From NCBI RefSeq assembly GCF_954871325.1, contig NC_088777.1, forward strand, positions 53,320,002 through 53,384,001: 64,000 nucleotides of DNA. The letters are read 5' to 3'. Positions 39,801 to 46,554 of the stretch are shown here, in pieces. Numbering within the stretch: position 1 is the stretch's first letter; the number at the start of each line of letters is the position of its first letter. The translations under genes were made by a program, and so were the position numbers. This DNA comes from Gordionus sp. m RMFG-2023. Taxonomy: Eukaryota > Nematomorpha > Gordioida > Chordodea > Parachordodidae. The notes beneath the pieces were generated by a model. That model searched no databases. It had not been told where the DNA came from and saw only the letters and a program-made list of their open reading frames with translations.

Positions 39801-40422
39801 TAAATGGTTTTTTAGATATAACTTTTATTAAATTTTGTTAAAAGCGCCATTTTATATCGGATTGGATCGGAAAATTTTATAAAATTTGCCGATAATCGAT
39901 ATTTTAAAATGGGCGAAATATCGGCCCGATCTGATCCGATATAAAATATCGGTACATCTCTAATAGATTGTGGTTCAGTCACCTTTTCCTCTCTCTGTAT
40001 ATGAAATTAACTCGCATATAAAATTTCCATGAATAAACCTTGTTCCGGAAATTGATCCTTGAAGATGTGCAAGGGCGAAATTTCCAGGTTACCAGTGACT
40101 ATGTCGGACCAATTAACCGTCGTAGTCAGGTGACAAAGACCGGGATTGTTGCCTATGAACACCCCACCGCGAGCGATTTCTGTCAACGAGTAAAACTGAA
40201 TGTATCGGAGAAAATTGGGACTCGCTGGCACCGAAGGAGTCGTGATGGATTGGGCCACCTTGGGAGACGGTTTGAGGATAGGGATAGCGCCGCCCACCCT
40301 TCGAATAATCTCCATCTCTCGCGTGTTGTTCGTTAGGTACGGGTCACGTTCAACTAAATTTACATCATACGCGGATAGATTTATGAGAGATGTTTTTTTT
40401 AAAAGGGTATGTTAACATGCGA

Positions 40423-40502
<80 letters not shown>

Positions 40503-41681
40503 AAAGAAAGAAATAAAGAACATTTAAAGTATGTCTAGTGAGAAGGGGAAGCATTTAAGGCCAATTTTTTCTTTGTCCTTTAGCTCAATCAATAGAATTT
40601 GTGTTTAAACCCGATACAGAATATGGGTTAGTAATTTGCAGAGTTTGAAAAAAAAACAAAATTTGCGATTATTTTAATGCATGAAAATTACAAAATATTT
40701 AGATTATAAATATTCACTATTCTTACTTTAAATTTTACCATTTCTAAGGCCTTTCTTAAATTTTGATCAAAAATCTTTCCCAAAATTCCCAATTTATTTT
40801 TTTTCCTGTAACAAATCTTTTATAAAGTAACTCTGGTATTTTATTATATTTTATTTTTGAATGATGGGTAAAAAAAAATTTTTTAAATATATTTTTTAAG
40901 CAGAATTGTCGGGATATACCATCATCATGGAAAGATACGAATAATTTTAATTTTAATATACAGTTTTTACTAAGACAGCTGTCTCCACTCTTTAGAAAAA
41001 CTATGAGTCCCCCCTATTAATTCTAAAAGGTAGGAGATATATCCTAACCTAATACTAGCGCAAAAATCAAAACAAAAGTTAAGTATTACTTACCCAAATT
41101 TTAAAAAAAATTTAAACAGTATATTTATATATATAAAGTAATCCTAAACCATATCCGTCAAAATCTTAACCCGCACCACTCTCCTAAGTTATCGGGCCGA
41201 TTGTCTCACGCTTAGGGGGTTTATTTCCCGAACAATTATATTTCATAAACCGATCATGCGTTTCGTATGATTTTTTTATTGAACGTGGACATCGCGTTCG
41301 ACCTCATTCAAATGACAATCCAGGGGGAAAAAACGTAATAAAGGATATTACCTTCGGAAAAATCGTGGAATATATCCGACTCGCGACCATTGTAGACGTT
41401 GCCCTCTATGAAGAGGGCGAAACCCTTTCGCTTATCCTCGTACGGGTAGTAGAGATCGTTGCCCCTGATGACCTTCAAGTTGGTGAGCGGTATGACGGGT
41501 GCGCCGACGGAATGTATCGAAAGGTAGCCCTCTATGATGCGGATGGTGCTGAGGAAGGAGAGATCATCTCCGGGCTGGATTTTGACCAGGTTTAGGCTGC
41601 CCATGATGTGGGTGCAATTTACGAGATTTTTTTTGAGCAAAAAATACTGATTCGGGTAATTCCATTGAAGACCCTGGCATT
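12681..41681 (-). CDS. Egfr: ErbB/EGFR-family receptor with pseudokinase domain (22 exons, 5' exon missing)
   Basis: A single-pass membrane receptor of the ErbB family. Exons (high to low coordinate): 41681-41352, 40353-40039, 39218-38817, 38027-36786, 36395-36210, 35295-35106, 35038-34957, 34808-34725, 34641-34442, 29552-29336, 28802-28726, 27707-27563, 26802-26587, 24031-23926, 23757-23674, 17639-17337, 16554-16463, 16007-15932, 14259-14110, 13889-13789, 13212-12983, 12840-12681. All introns are GT-AG and all phases agree. About 1,661 residues are visible: L1, CR1, L2, CR2 with insertions, membrane span near residue 1,130, juxtamembrane, kinase fold near 1,220-1,530 and tail. Human EGFR has 1,210 residues, so this is long. 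The kinase lacks the catalytic Asp, Asn and DFG glycine, so it probably signals as a dimer partner or scaffold. The exon with start codon and signal peptide was not found. ErbB family membership is firm; the paralogue is not settled. Confidence 0.93.
12983..13212 (-). CDS. Egfr: ErbB exon u: C-terminal tail, first part
   Basis: VFLPGIFEAFANPQHVANYR, then HYHYLDGERIVDGHDYYDPY and PQYY. Rich in tyrosine, as ErbB tails are. Acceptor TTAAAG, donor GTAGTT. Confidence 0.9.
13313..13747. repeat. 200-bp tandem duplication inside an ErbB intron
   Basis: CTGGCATCCCC recurs at about 13,336, 13,537 and 13,737, a period of 200-201 bp. The two full copies are almost identical, so the duplication is recent. 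Each holds CCTGGTTATTG and, later, CAATAACCAAGG, an inverted pair that may be the ends of a tiny MITE. Confidence 0.9.
13789..13889 (-). CDS. Egfr: ErbB exon t: end of the kinase fold
   Basis: CWLQYKEIRPTFKEINKTL, then EYAKHPDKHYRVDQ (EGFR CWMIDADSRPKF and MARDPQRYLVIQ). The conserved RPxF is intact. Confidence 0.92.
14110..14259 (-). CDS. Egfr: ErbB exon s: kinase C-lobe
   Basis: VTIWEILSFGQVPYLGMENV and GYRLPQPIFCG, closely ErbB-like (EGFR VTIWELMTFG, ERLPQPPIC). Donor GTCTCA is weak but required by phase. Confidence 0.92.
14280..15931. other. ErbB intron sequence, no further gene seen
   Basis: AT-rich intron DNA. It contains the perfect 16-bp palindrome CCGGTCACGTGACCGG at 14,683-14,698 and short unassigned frames. 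No clear transposon ends. Confidence 0.5.
15932..16007 (-). CDS. Egfr: ErbB exon r: activation-segment end, helix F
   Basis: EYYRWLPMESLAGCDLSHES then DVWAFG. The Glu of the APE-type motif (PMES) and the helix F Asp (SDVW) are kept. Donor GTAATT. Confidence 0.93.
16463..16554 (-). CDS. Egfr: ErbB exon q: altered DFG segment
   Basis: YNVDHIKIDDYYYNLLVDF. HIKIDDYY aligns with EGFR HVKITDFG, so DFG is DYY with the Asp kept. 92 bp, phases fit exon p (A|TG) and exon r (phase 0). Confidence 0.85.
16725..16885. mobile_element. Old family A MITE in an ErbB intron
   Basis: TAGTGTGTTGCTAAACGGCT at the left and inner blocks (GAAGATTTTGCTTG, GGTCTAGA) match family A. The right end is degraded and no target duplication is visible. 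Confidence 0.55.
17337..17639 (-). CDS. Egfr: ErbB exon p: hinge and altered catalytic loop
   Basis: IPITFVCQGNG is beta-5 plus hinge. WFSQLASGMEYLARKGIIHG is helix E entering the catalytic loop, which reads HGCLRAEC where active ErbB kinases have HRDLAARN. There are extra residues before beta-5 and between helices D and E. Donor GTGAGT. Confidence 0.9.
17640..18440. other. ErbB intron sequence, unassigned
   Basis: Contains short frames only. A GC-richer stretch at 17,930-18,000 and another at 18,190-18,290 may be old transposon edges but could not be paired. Confidence 0.4.
18446..18632. mobile_element. MITE, family C, second copy
   Basis: GTTACCTTGAATTT...TTTAACAGCTGATAG faces CTGTCAGCTGTTAAAT...AATTTAAGGTCAC as inverted arms. 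Same family as 10,723-10,889. Confidence 0.65.
19084..21870. mobile_element. Palindromic (foldback) MULE transposon, about 2.8 kb
   Basis: The left arm (19,084-20,337) is the inverse of the right arm (20,518-21,870) over almost its whole length; the loop is about 180 bp. Matching pairs include the ends (AGTGTCAAGGCGGGAGC against GCTCCCACTTCCGCTACT), TATCAAAATTGTAATGTATC, CAAGCTTTATGGCGCAAATG and GCCATGG(C/A)... blocks. Both arms contain the MULE transposase region; the right arm is better preserved and the left is decayed and shorter by at least one deletion. No 9-bp target duplication was seen. It sits inside an ErbB intron. Confidence 0.85.
20844..21364 (+). pseudogene. MULE transposase core (right arm)
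   Basis: MULE DDE-type catalytic region: IYMDGTFYSAPSLYYQLHVI (first Asp), AQTDFEIAAISALKDVFPG (second Asp), then, after a break in frame near 21,165-21,185, CYFHYSQALWRKCQ, the usual CxxH block of MULEs. About 170 residues, far less than a full transposase of 500 or more residues. A mirror copy on the minus strand at about 19,560-19,990 is more decayed. Confidence 0.8.
21900..23290. other. ErbB intron sequence, unassigned
   Basis: AT-rich, with a GC-richer stretch at 22,370-22,560 that codes for nothing recognisable. No transposon ends were paired. Confidence 0.4.
23300..23628. mobile_element. MITE, family D (TAATACCTAGACT ends)
   Basis: The left end ATAATAATACCTAGACTGAT and the right end AGTCTAGGTATTATTAT are inverted repeats, with GATGCATT just inside both. 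The interior matches 29,840-30,148. Non-coding. Confidence 0.75.
23674..23757 (-). CDS. Egfr: ErbB exon o: helix C to beta-4
   Basis: IEKMEQNVANNSQS then SLVHVYGILVKK, matching the kinase helix C and HVCRLLGICL region. 84 bp, acceptor TTTTAG, donor GTTTTT. The next intron, about 6 kb, holds the palindromic MULE. Confidence 0.82.
23926..24031 (-). CDS. Egfr: ErbB exon n: kinase N-lobe, degenerate glycine loop
   Basis: TLKSLLRGHFNGNL aligns with EGFR KIKVLGSGAFGTV, so the first loop glycine is lost. Further on, LARVPSGYLR sits where VAIK is expected, suggesting Val in place of the beta-3 Lys. The donor (GTTTAG) was chosen by phase and is not strong, so the last residues are less certain. Confidence 0.75.
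24649..24843. mobile_element. hAT-like MITE, family A
   Basis: Starts TAGTGTCGTTTAAACG and ends CGTTTAAACAACACCA. Flanks CGTTTTCT and AATTTTCT match at 6 of 8 positions, a worn 8-bp target duplication. Inner arms carry ...TCATTTTGAGC and GGCTCAAAACGAGCC. Confidence 0.75.
24915..26150. mobile_element. Second palindromic element, unclassified, about 1.2 kb
   Basis: The left arm (about 24,915-25,430) is the inverse of the right arm (about 25,643-26,150). Strongest pairs: AATGGAACTTGCATAAGAGG, AGCTTCTTGTTGGGCGCAG, GGCTTGTCAGGAATT and ATAATTTTT/AAAAATTAT blocks further out. The arms carry coding-like sequence: DEDSIERDGHDGIE then RINGTCIRGVLG on the plus strand of the right arm, mirrored on the minus strand of the left arm. 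I do not recognise the protein. It lies in an ErbB intron. Confidence 0.75.
26308..26527. mobile_element. MITE with about 40-bp inverted ends
   Basis: ACGACATTAATACTAACCTA...GATTCATTCA at the left is the inverse of TGAATGATTTTTCAG...CAGTACTAATGTCATT at the right. Possibly a distant relative of family D. Non-coding. Confidence 0.6.
26587..26802 (-). CDS. Egfr: ErbB exon m: juxtamembrane segment
   Basis: 72 codons, phase 0 at both ends: SFLNEDALMLDKVAATYG, DDYLSRKDKIQ, FVSRDLLADCYK. There is no close EGFR match except that the final DCYK leads into the start of the kinase fold (EGFR EFKKIKVLG). Less AT-rich than the surrounding introns. Donor GTAAAC. Confidence 0.85.
26860..27560. other. ErbB intron sequence, no feature seen
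   Basis: No coding segment or repeat end recognised. Confidence 0.45.
27563..27707 (-). CDS. Egfr: ErbB exon l: transmembrane segment
   Basis: AAVLFTILILTLITCFIW is a single hydrophobic span, followed by the basic stop-transfer RRYKKR. It marks the switch from outside to cytoplasm. Confidence 0.93.
28148..28360. mobile_element. hAT-like MITE, family A, long form
   Basis: 213 bp. TAGTGTTGTTAAAAGACT at the left, GTTTAACAACACTT at the right, with GGCTCAAAACGAGC inside the right arm. Flanks are too diverged for a sure target duplication. Confidence 0.75.
28726..28802 (-). CDS. Egfr: ErbB exon k: end of the extracellular region
   Basis: YECVSDCPPWMNDIETLG, then GDRFICRL. 77 bp with acceptor TTGTAG and the strong donor GTAAGT. 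The last two bases join the next exon to make Ser. Confidence 0.88.
29336..29552 (-). CDS. Egfr: ErbB exon j: last furin-like repeats
   Basis: RLSRCACHEECGTQVCTGP and CQTCSHFSVRIF, then an acidic/serine stretch (SLSDEGIGASYDDYF). Phases match exon i (GG|G) and exon k. Confidence 0.9.
29840..30148. mobile_element. MITE, family D, second copy
   Basis: Aligns with 23,300-23,628 from AATACCTAGACTGA(T)CGATGCA through GAACGAGAGG and GGCGGGACCAGCTGATTTGC. Its right side is altered where the 3.9-kb hAT is inserted. Confidence 0.7.
31190..31463. repeat. Nested transposon ends inside the hAT element
   Basis: 31,220-31,389 is made of repeated ATATTGGTATTGG blocks in both orientations, ending ACCCCTACTG. 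Directly after it, TATCTTAGATACAAGT leads to GGCAGTACTGCCCAACTCTG, which resembles a separate hAT-type terminus. These look like two small non-autonomous inserts or their remains; the left boundaries are unclear. Confidence 0.5.
31546..33709 (+). pseudogene. hAT transposase with introns, nearly intact
   Basis: Order: BED zinc-finger region (KSDVWKKFSFIYDENKEKL), linker (FGTDPKKLKS), IPNPTTISRNL, catalytic TTDLWTDDYKK (after a GT-AG intron at about 32,166-32,212), IPIITDQGANMVKAF (after an intron at about 32,394-32,450), ETRWNSRLNMIES, and the dimerisation end FPNLSILALKFLAIP with SSERAFSAAGR. Exon phases agree across these introns. Two in-frame stops were seen (TAG 32,608-32,610; TAA 33,067-33,069), and the BED histidine part is uncertain. 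So it is degraded but not old. Confidence 0.82.
34442..34641 (-). CDS. Egfr: ErbB exon i: CR2 continuation
   Basis: VCTPCEDVCATCRGPGPYAC, CDYYTNP, CTKRCPFNVYG. A standard furin-like repeat. Donor GTAAAA. The next intron is about 4.9 kb and holds the complete hAT element. Confidence 0.92.
34725..34808 (-). CDS. Egfr: ErbB exon h: CR2 continuation
   Basis: ICIKDLCPDGFYDKV and onward to QPR. 84 bp, phase 0 on both sides, acceptor after a T-run, donor GTAACA. Confidence 0.85.
34957..35038 (-). CDS. Egfr: ErbB exon g: CR2 continuation
   Basis: CNGSLPQMRENGCHVCALAY. 82 bp, starts with one base completing a Lys codon and ends in phase 0 at donor GTATAA. Confidence 0.85.
35106..35295 (-). CDS. Egfr: ErbB exon f: CR2 furin-like modules
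   Basis: GHVCRLCHSQCSGGCSGQGP then CFSCKYFNWRGECVQVCP and CLPCHETC, resembling EGFR GHVCHLCHPNCTYGCTGPG. Donor GTATTT. Confidence 0.93.
35300..36209. other. ErbB intron with a dispersed repeat (R2)
   Basis: 35,845-36,130 matches about 61,990-62,475: GTATATTTAAATAC, ATATATTTTCATTTT, ACTTGTTTTG/CTTTT and TTCCTCC...CAATACAATCACACA occur in the same order. A separate 60-bp block (CCCAACCTCATAGGATT, 35,525-35,585) also recurs at 27,800-27,860. No coding sequence. Confidence 0.55.
36210..36395 (-). CDS. Egfr: ErbB exon e: non-cysteine insertion within CR2
   Basis: Encodes about 62 residues (FTFADMKLHIQDHIEEVLG, DDGTFPDELKIYTYATLK) with no cysteine. It is not a furin module. Phases fit both neighbours (G|GA upstream, G|AC downstream). 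Its less AT-rich sequence and frame continuity support a real exon. Confidence 0.85.
36786..38027 (-). CDS. Egfr: ErbB exon d: end of CR1, L2, start of CR2 with an insertion
   Basis: A 1,242-bp exon. It finishes CR1 (YFCVAFCSPGF, CPKVC), then the L2 domain (NLAKLAGCEIIQGDLNLLG, FFDNLEVVAGR, FMENEHLCYL) and the first CR2 module (CWGPGPHNCVKC). About 70 residues with no ErbB counterpart follow (about 37,170-36,952), then VCVPHCG, and then a second unrelated stretch that runs to the exon end and on through the next exon. Confidence 0.92.
38817..39218 (-). CDS. Egfr: ErbB exon c: furin-like CR1
   Basis: Cysteine-rich: [44 protein letters not shown], then FACVEQCPPHYLVDQ. The spacing fits ErbB domain II. 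The acceptor follows TTAAG and the donor is GTTGGG. Confidence 0.92.
39273..39962. mobile_element. Non-autonomous hAT-like element, perfect 8-bp target duplication
   Basis: 690 bp. Starts TAGGGGTGTACCGATACC and ends ATCGGTACATCTCTA. Subterminal GATCCGATCCGATAT/ATCGGCCCGATC blocks are inverted at the two ends. It is flanked exactly by ATAGATTG on each side (39,265-39,272 and 39,963-39,970). No transposase frame. Located in an ErbB intron. Confidence 0.9.
40039..40353 (-). CDS. Egfr: ErbB exon b: end of L1
   Basis: Includes FYSLTEIARGGVFIGNNPGL and CHLTTTVNWSDIV, the counterpart of EGFR NLQEILHGAVRFSNNPALC and IQWRDIV. The middle (IIRRVGGAIPIL and a proline/serine-rich stretch) is longer than in EGFR. 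Acceptor TTTAG before TTGAACG, donor GTTTAT. Confidence 0.9.
40422..40512. repeat. (AAAG)n microsatellite
   Basis: About 20 AAAG units, in an ErbB intron. Confidence 0.95.
40515..41351. other. ErbB intron sequence, no feature seen
   Basis: AT-rich, nothing coding. The gene's next exon begins at 41,352. Confidence 0.45.
41352..41681 (-). CDS. Egfr: ErbB exon a: start of L1 domain
   Basis: First exon seen. It reads CQGLQWNYPNQYFLLKKN then NCTHIMGSLNL, matching the EGFR mature N-terminus (KVCQGTSN..., NCEVVLGNLEI), and continues through IIEGYLSI and NLKVIRG. Acceptor ATAG, donor GTAATA. It starts in phase, needing one base from an upstream exon, which should carry the signal peptide. Confidence 0.9.
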
Positions 41682-41689
41682 CTATTTTT

Positions 41690-42335
41690 TTTTTATAAAA
41701 AAATGTTAAAATTCTTCTTCTAATAAGAGTTAACAGATAATTCTTACTAGAAGATTATTATCCCTAGTTTTAAAGTTCAGCAGGACATGGGATATCTTTA
41801 ACTCTATATTGCAAGTGATATCAAAGAATAGAGTAAATAATACCTTTCAAATAGCCTCGTGCTAATTGGCAAAAATTACCGTTTGGCGTTAGCAACCATT
41901 TTTAAAAAAATGCAAACAGGTTTTGCTTTTTCAATACTTCATTTTATTCTTCGTTTTGTAATGTTAGATAAAAATGTAATATAAAATAACTTACTTATAA
42001 TCCTTGAAAAAAAGGAATAATTAGAAATTAAAGAAAAATAAGAAGGCAGACGATAAATATAGTTTTCGAAGACAAATCCCTTTTTTTGTTAGAACTTATT
42101 TAAAATTTTGAATGACAGCCTCAATTTAAACAAAGGGACGCGTTACGTATTTTTTTTTAAATTTAAAAAATTAGGGCGATAACATAAACGCTCAATTTGT
42201 GCGCACATAAACGATGACAAAACTAACCATGAACAAATAATATATTTCAATTATTTAAATATATTATCATGAATGAATAATCATTCCAAATACAACCTTT
42301 AAAAATATTTACGAAAATTTACATTCGAATTCTGA
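41690..42335. other. Upstream of the first ErbB exon seen; no exon recognised
   Basis: The signal-peptide exon should be at 41,690 or beyond, but no convincing hydrophobic start ending in a matching donor was found here. Confidence 0.4.
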
Positions 42336-42342
42336 AATACTA

Positions 42343-42512
42343 TAGTAGCGTTTGCTAAATCTTAACTTTGACCATTCTCTATAGCGGCATGTAGCTAGAA
42401 AAAATTGAATTAAGCCTTTGAGTCACAACTTAAAGATTGTATAGAATATTTCTAGATAAAAACAATGGCTTCATTTTATGGTTGACTAAAGTTACGAAGT
42501 TTAACAACACGA
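42343..42512. mobile_element. Family A2 MITE
   Basis: TAGTAGCGTTTGCTAAATCT at the left, GTTTAACAACACGA at the right, with TTTGACCAT and GTCACAACTT/AAAGATTG blocks shared with the copy at 5,936. Confidence 0.6.
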
Positions 42513-42519
42513 TACACAG

Positions 42520-44100
42520 TTTAAAATATATAATAATCTCTAATAGATACTTTTGTAAAACTTTTCCAGAAACACATAAAAGAATCTTAAGCCGCAAAGA
42601 ACCATGGAATAGTAACAAGAACAAAAATTTAGTCCCTGAAAATTTTAATCAAATGAATTTTTAAATATGAAAAAACATTAAAAAAAATTAACATAATTAT
42701 TAACAAAATATTATAAAAAAAATATCTCTCTCTTTTATGTAGTCAATTATAAAAAAAAAATTGAATAAATTATTTTAATTAATAATTAATAAATTAAAAG
42801 AAAGAAAGAAAAATTAAATTATGCATTATAATATTAAAAGAAAAATATTTAAAAATTTTTAAAAAAAGAAATTACAATAATAAATATATTAAATATGTAT
42901 ATAACTGGCGGGGATTAACGCTTCCATGATTTCTTAAAACAAATTATGTCTATTCTTCTCATTCATTAAAATAAAAGATGAATTCATTAATTCTTTTAAT
43001 TTTTTTTTGTGTACTATAATACACCGATTCAATTAGTTATATTGTTTTTTTTAGATTCGGGGTTTAGAACCGAACCGAACCGCCAACCCGGACTAAACCG
43101 TTATAATTTTCTAAACCGTAACCGAACTGTTATAAACCGGGTTTCGAACAGTTAAGAATAGCGGTTCGGTTCGTTTTTTTTAGTTTGAAATTTAATAAAT
43201 ACTTTTTTATCGTGCTTAAGCAAGGGAAGAGGGGGGTGGGGATTCATGATAAAAAAAATCTTTAATAGAAAATACCAATTTTTATATACTACATTAACAA
43301 TAAGGTGATCTCTATTCCAAATTAAATATACAATTATTAAAGTGCGAATTCGATTTTTTGAAGGTAAAACTATTCCATATTTTAAAAAGCATGTTTAGGA
43401 ATAAATCTTAGCAGCTTTGTGGAATTTAGGGAAGATTCTCTTTTCCTTTCCAAGTTCCCGCTGATTTATATAGGCACCAATACTCAGTCAGGATTAACCA
43501 ATCACTTTCCGTGACCACGATAATTCTAATTCAAAATGAATTGATAGTGTAATATATTCCTCAAGGATCGTGAGAGAATCTTTGTCGATATTGATGTATT
43601 CAACGAATCACGAAAAATCATTGCTATCATTCCAGGATCCAGGAATTTTCAACTCTCATTTAGAGGAAATTTGAATAACAAGAAAACTTAGTCGAAAACC
43701 GATTTTCTAAAAGGGGTCGAACCCGCCCCGGTAGTATTTTCTTCTTCTACGAGAAAAATGCCATAAATAAGATAATCGAGGCTTTCTGATAAGGAACTCC
43801 AACTTTAAATTATTGTAAGGCGTACAATTAAATTTAATTTATCAGGATAAAACAGCATGAGTTGCACAATATTATCGTAAATCGCTGACATAAATGACCT
43901 TCCCAAAAAGCCCCGGACAATAATACCCCCAATTTTAGAAAAAAAAATTATGAACGGATATTTTTTTTAAAAATTTTTGATTCTTTTCCTAAGAATTTGG
44001 TGTATAAATGTTAAATTTTTTATCTCAATTAATTTTCCACGACAAAATGTCACATATTTTACCCCCTTTTCCCGCAATTTAAATATTTTTTTGGCGCGCT
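42520..44100. other. AT-rich DNA with a hAT-type subterminal patch
   Basis: 43,050-43,190 carries GAACCGAACCGAACCGCC and, inverted, GCGGTTCGGTTCG, which looks like the end region of a small hAT-like element. The rest shows no feature. Confidence 0.45.
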
Positions 44101-44105
44101 ATTAA

Positions 44106-44313
44106 TAGTGTGGTTACACAGCTCGTTTTGAGCCGATTTTTAAAAAAAGGTTAACTCGATACATCCGCCAGATAAATATTGCCCAAGACTCGAGATCAAA
44201 CCTGTTCCTTCCACAAACATAATCTTCAGGCTAGCGTAATATTATTTCTAGATGAAATGTTGAGTTAGCCATTTTAAAAAATCGGCTCAAAAACGAGGAG
44301 TATAACAACACTG
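44106..44313. mobile_element. hAT-like MITE, family A, with target duplication
   Basis: 208 bp, TAGTGTGGTTACACAGCTCG to ...TATAACAACACTG. Flanks GCTATTAA (44,098-44,105) and GCTATTAG (44,314-44,321) match at 7 of 8. Arms carry CTCGTTTTGAGCCGATTTTT and its inverse. Confidence 0.85.
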
Positions 44314-44505
44314 GCTATTAGGAGTGAGAGGGGGAGGGGGCGTGAAAATGCAAACAATTTCATATAAATTTTTTTTTTAAACTATTAATAAATATATCTT
44401 ATTTTTAATATACCGCTTTAAAATTCAAAAGAAGAAAATAAAACAACTTAATAAATTATATTTTATTTTTTTTTTAAAAGAAAAAGGATTTTTTCACGTG
44501 AATTC

Positions 44506-44691
44506 TTAAAAATTTGCCAAACCACCCCGATAATTATTTCCTTTTCTTTTCAAACGCGTTTTTTTTATAATAATCGCTTCATCGTGAATTTTCTTAGGAT
44601 TTGGATAAAGAGAAGTCAAATAATTTTTTCTTCCTTTCTTTCCGTAATCCGCAAATTTGGGTATGCGATTAAAAAATTTTTCAAGTGTCAA
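44506..44691 (-). other. Small unassigned frame beside the LTR element
   Basis: 61 codons, lysine-rich (FADYGKKGRKNYLTSLYPNP). Its first codons overlap the LTR insertion point, so the start is not original. I do not recognise it and it may be chance. Confidence 0.2.
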
Positions 44692-45061
44692 AAATAAGCT
44701 TACGTTAACTATATAAAAAATGGGGCTAAATTCTAAATAAGAATAAACACAAAGAAAACTATCGAATTAAAGAGCTAAATTAAGACTTATAAAATAAAGG
44801 AAACACGAAACTGAAACTTGGATATATATATCTTATTAAGTCAAATATTCATCAAATTCATAAAAGTAAAAAGTAAAAATTCAAAAGTTTTATCAAAATT
44901 AAAAGTGTTTCTTTATCAAAAAAATCAACAATATATATTGATCTCTAATATAAAAAAATGACTGACATTTCTTTAATTATATACAAAAGATAAACAAATA
45001 TATATAGATATATATATGAAAATTGATTGACATTATATTATAAAATGTATCATTTACGACA
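44686..45061. repeat. LTR, left copy
   Basis: 376 bp with TG...CA ends. Direct repeat of 47,510-47,892. Confidence 0.9.
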
Positions 45062-46174
45062 TGCCAGGGCTGTGGCACGCCAAAAAAAAATATAAATTTA
45101 ACAAGGGTCGGGATGCAGCGGATTTTGTGGGAGTCATCACGAGAGCAATTGATTCTCCCACAACTCCATATCATCGATACATGGGGCCTCCGCAGAAAAG
45201 GCGGACGTCGTCGAAGCAGGCCCGTGAATACTATCGACAGCTCGTTGAAGAATATTGTCGGTCGGGGGGTTTGATATGCTGTTAGAACTACCGCTGGAGA
45301 TGCCACGGTCGCATAGGAGAAAATGGAGCTGGCCCTTGCGTTGAGTCCACCATTCTCCTTCGATAATGCTTGGTCGATCGTCCCATGGCATTGTCATTGA
45401 TCGGGGCTAGAGGCGGTCGTCCATCTCTACCTAGATTCGGACACTGACTCCGAATGTGGTCATCGCTATGACAATGGAAGCATTTATTTTTACGGAGCCC
45501 CCCGGACATCATAGAATTATCCTGCGACACCGGTGCTTGTATCGTCATGCCGGTGTTTTTTGGTATTAAGGTTACTTGAATGTAACACGATCCCAGATCT
45601 ATCAAGCGGCTGGTTGTCTCCATGTGACTGATAGTATGGAATATTTGGATATAAGATGCAACGGGAAATACAAAAAAAAACTTATTTTGATGCACACTAT
45701 TTACGGCACAAAGCACATTATATCAAAAACAAAAAATATTTCTATGACCACATTCGGAGTCAGTGTCCGAATCTAGGTAGAGATGGACGACCGCCTCTAG
45801 CCCCGATCAATGACAATGCCATGGGACGATCAACCAAGCATTATCGAAGGAGAATGGTAAACTCAACGCAAGGGCCAGCTCCATTTTATCCTATGCGACC
45901 GGCTCCGTCGGCCAACAGGGGTGCGCTAATTGGCACTTCCAGCGGTAGTTCTAGCAGCATATCAAACCCCCCGACCGACAATATTCTTCAACGAGCTGTC
46001 GATAGTATTCAGGGGCCTGCTCCGACGACGTCCGCCTTTTCTGCGGAGGCCCCATGTATCGATGATATGGAGTTGTGGGAGAATCAATTGCTCTCGTGAT
46101 GACTCCCACAAAATCCGCTGCATCCCGACCCTTGTTAAATTTATATTTTTTTTTGGCGTGCCACAGCCCTGGCA
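45062..46174. repeat. Inverted duplication of the Gag-tail region
   Basis: About 45,062-45,480 reads in reverse as about 45,750-46,174. Both arms carry a Gag-like tail: a CCHC-type knuckle start (CFHCHSDDH, minus strand), HIRSQCPNLGRDGRPPLAP, then SISNPPTDNILQRAVDS and DDMELWENQLLS. One arm reads on the minus strand and the other on the plus strand. The unpaired centre is about 45,480-45,750. Confidence 0.85.
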
Positions 46175-46554
46175 TGTCGTAAATGATACATTTTATAATA
46201 TAATGTCAATCAATTTTCATATATATATCTATATATATTTGTTTATCTTTTGTATATAATTAAAGAAATGTCAGTCATTTTTTTTATATTAGAGATCAAT
46301 ATATATTGTTGATTTTTTTGATAAAGAAACACTTTTAATTTTGATAAAACTTTTGAATTTTTATTTTTTACTTTTATGAATTTGATGAATATTTGACTCA
46401 ATAAAGATATATATCCAAGTTTCAGTTTCGTGTTTCCTTTATTTTATAAGTCTTAATTTAGCTCTTTAATTCGATAGTTTTCTTTCTGTGTTTATTCTTA
46501 TTTTAGAATTTAGCCCCATTTTTTATATAGTTAACGTTAAGCTTATTTTTGACA
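46175..46554. repeat. LTR, internal inverted copy
   Basis: 380 bp, the reverse complement of the outer LTRs, TGTCGTAAATGAT to TTTTTGACA. It directly abuts the end of the Gag-like frame. Confidence 0.9.
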
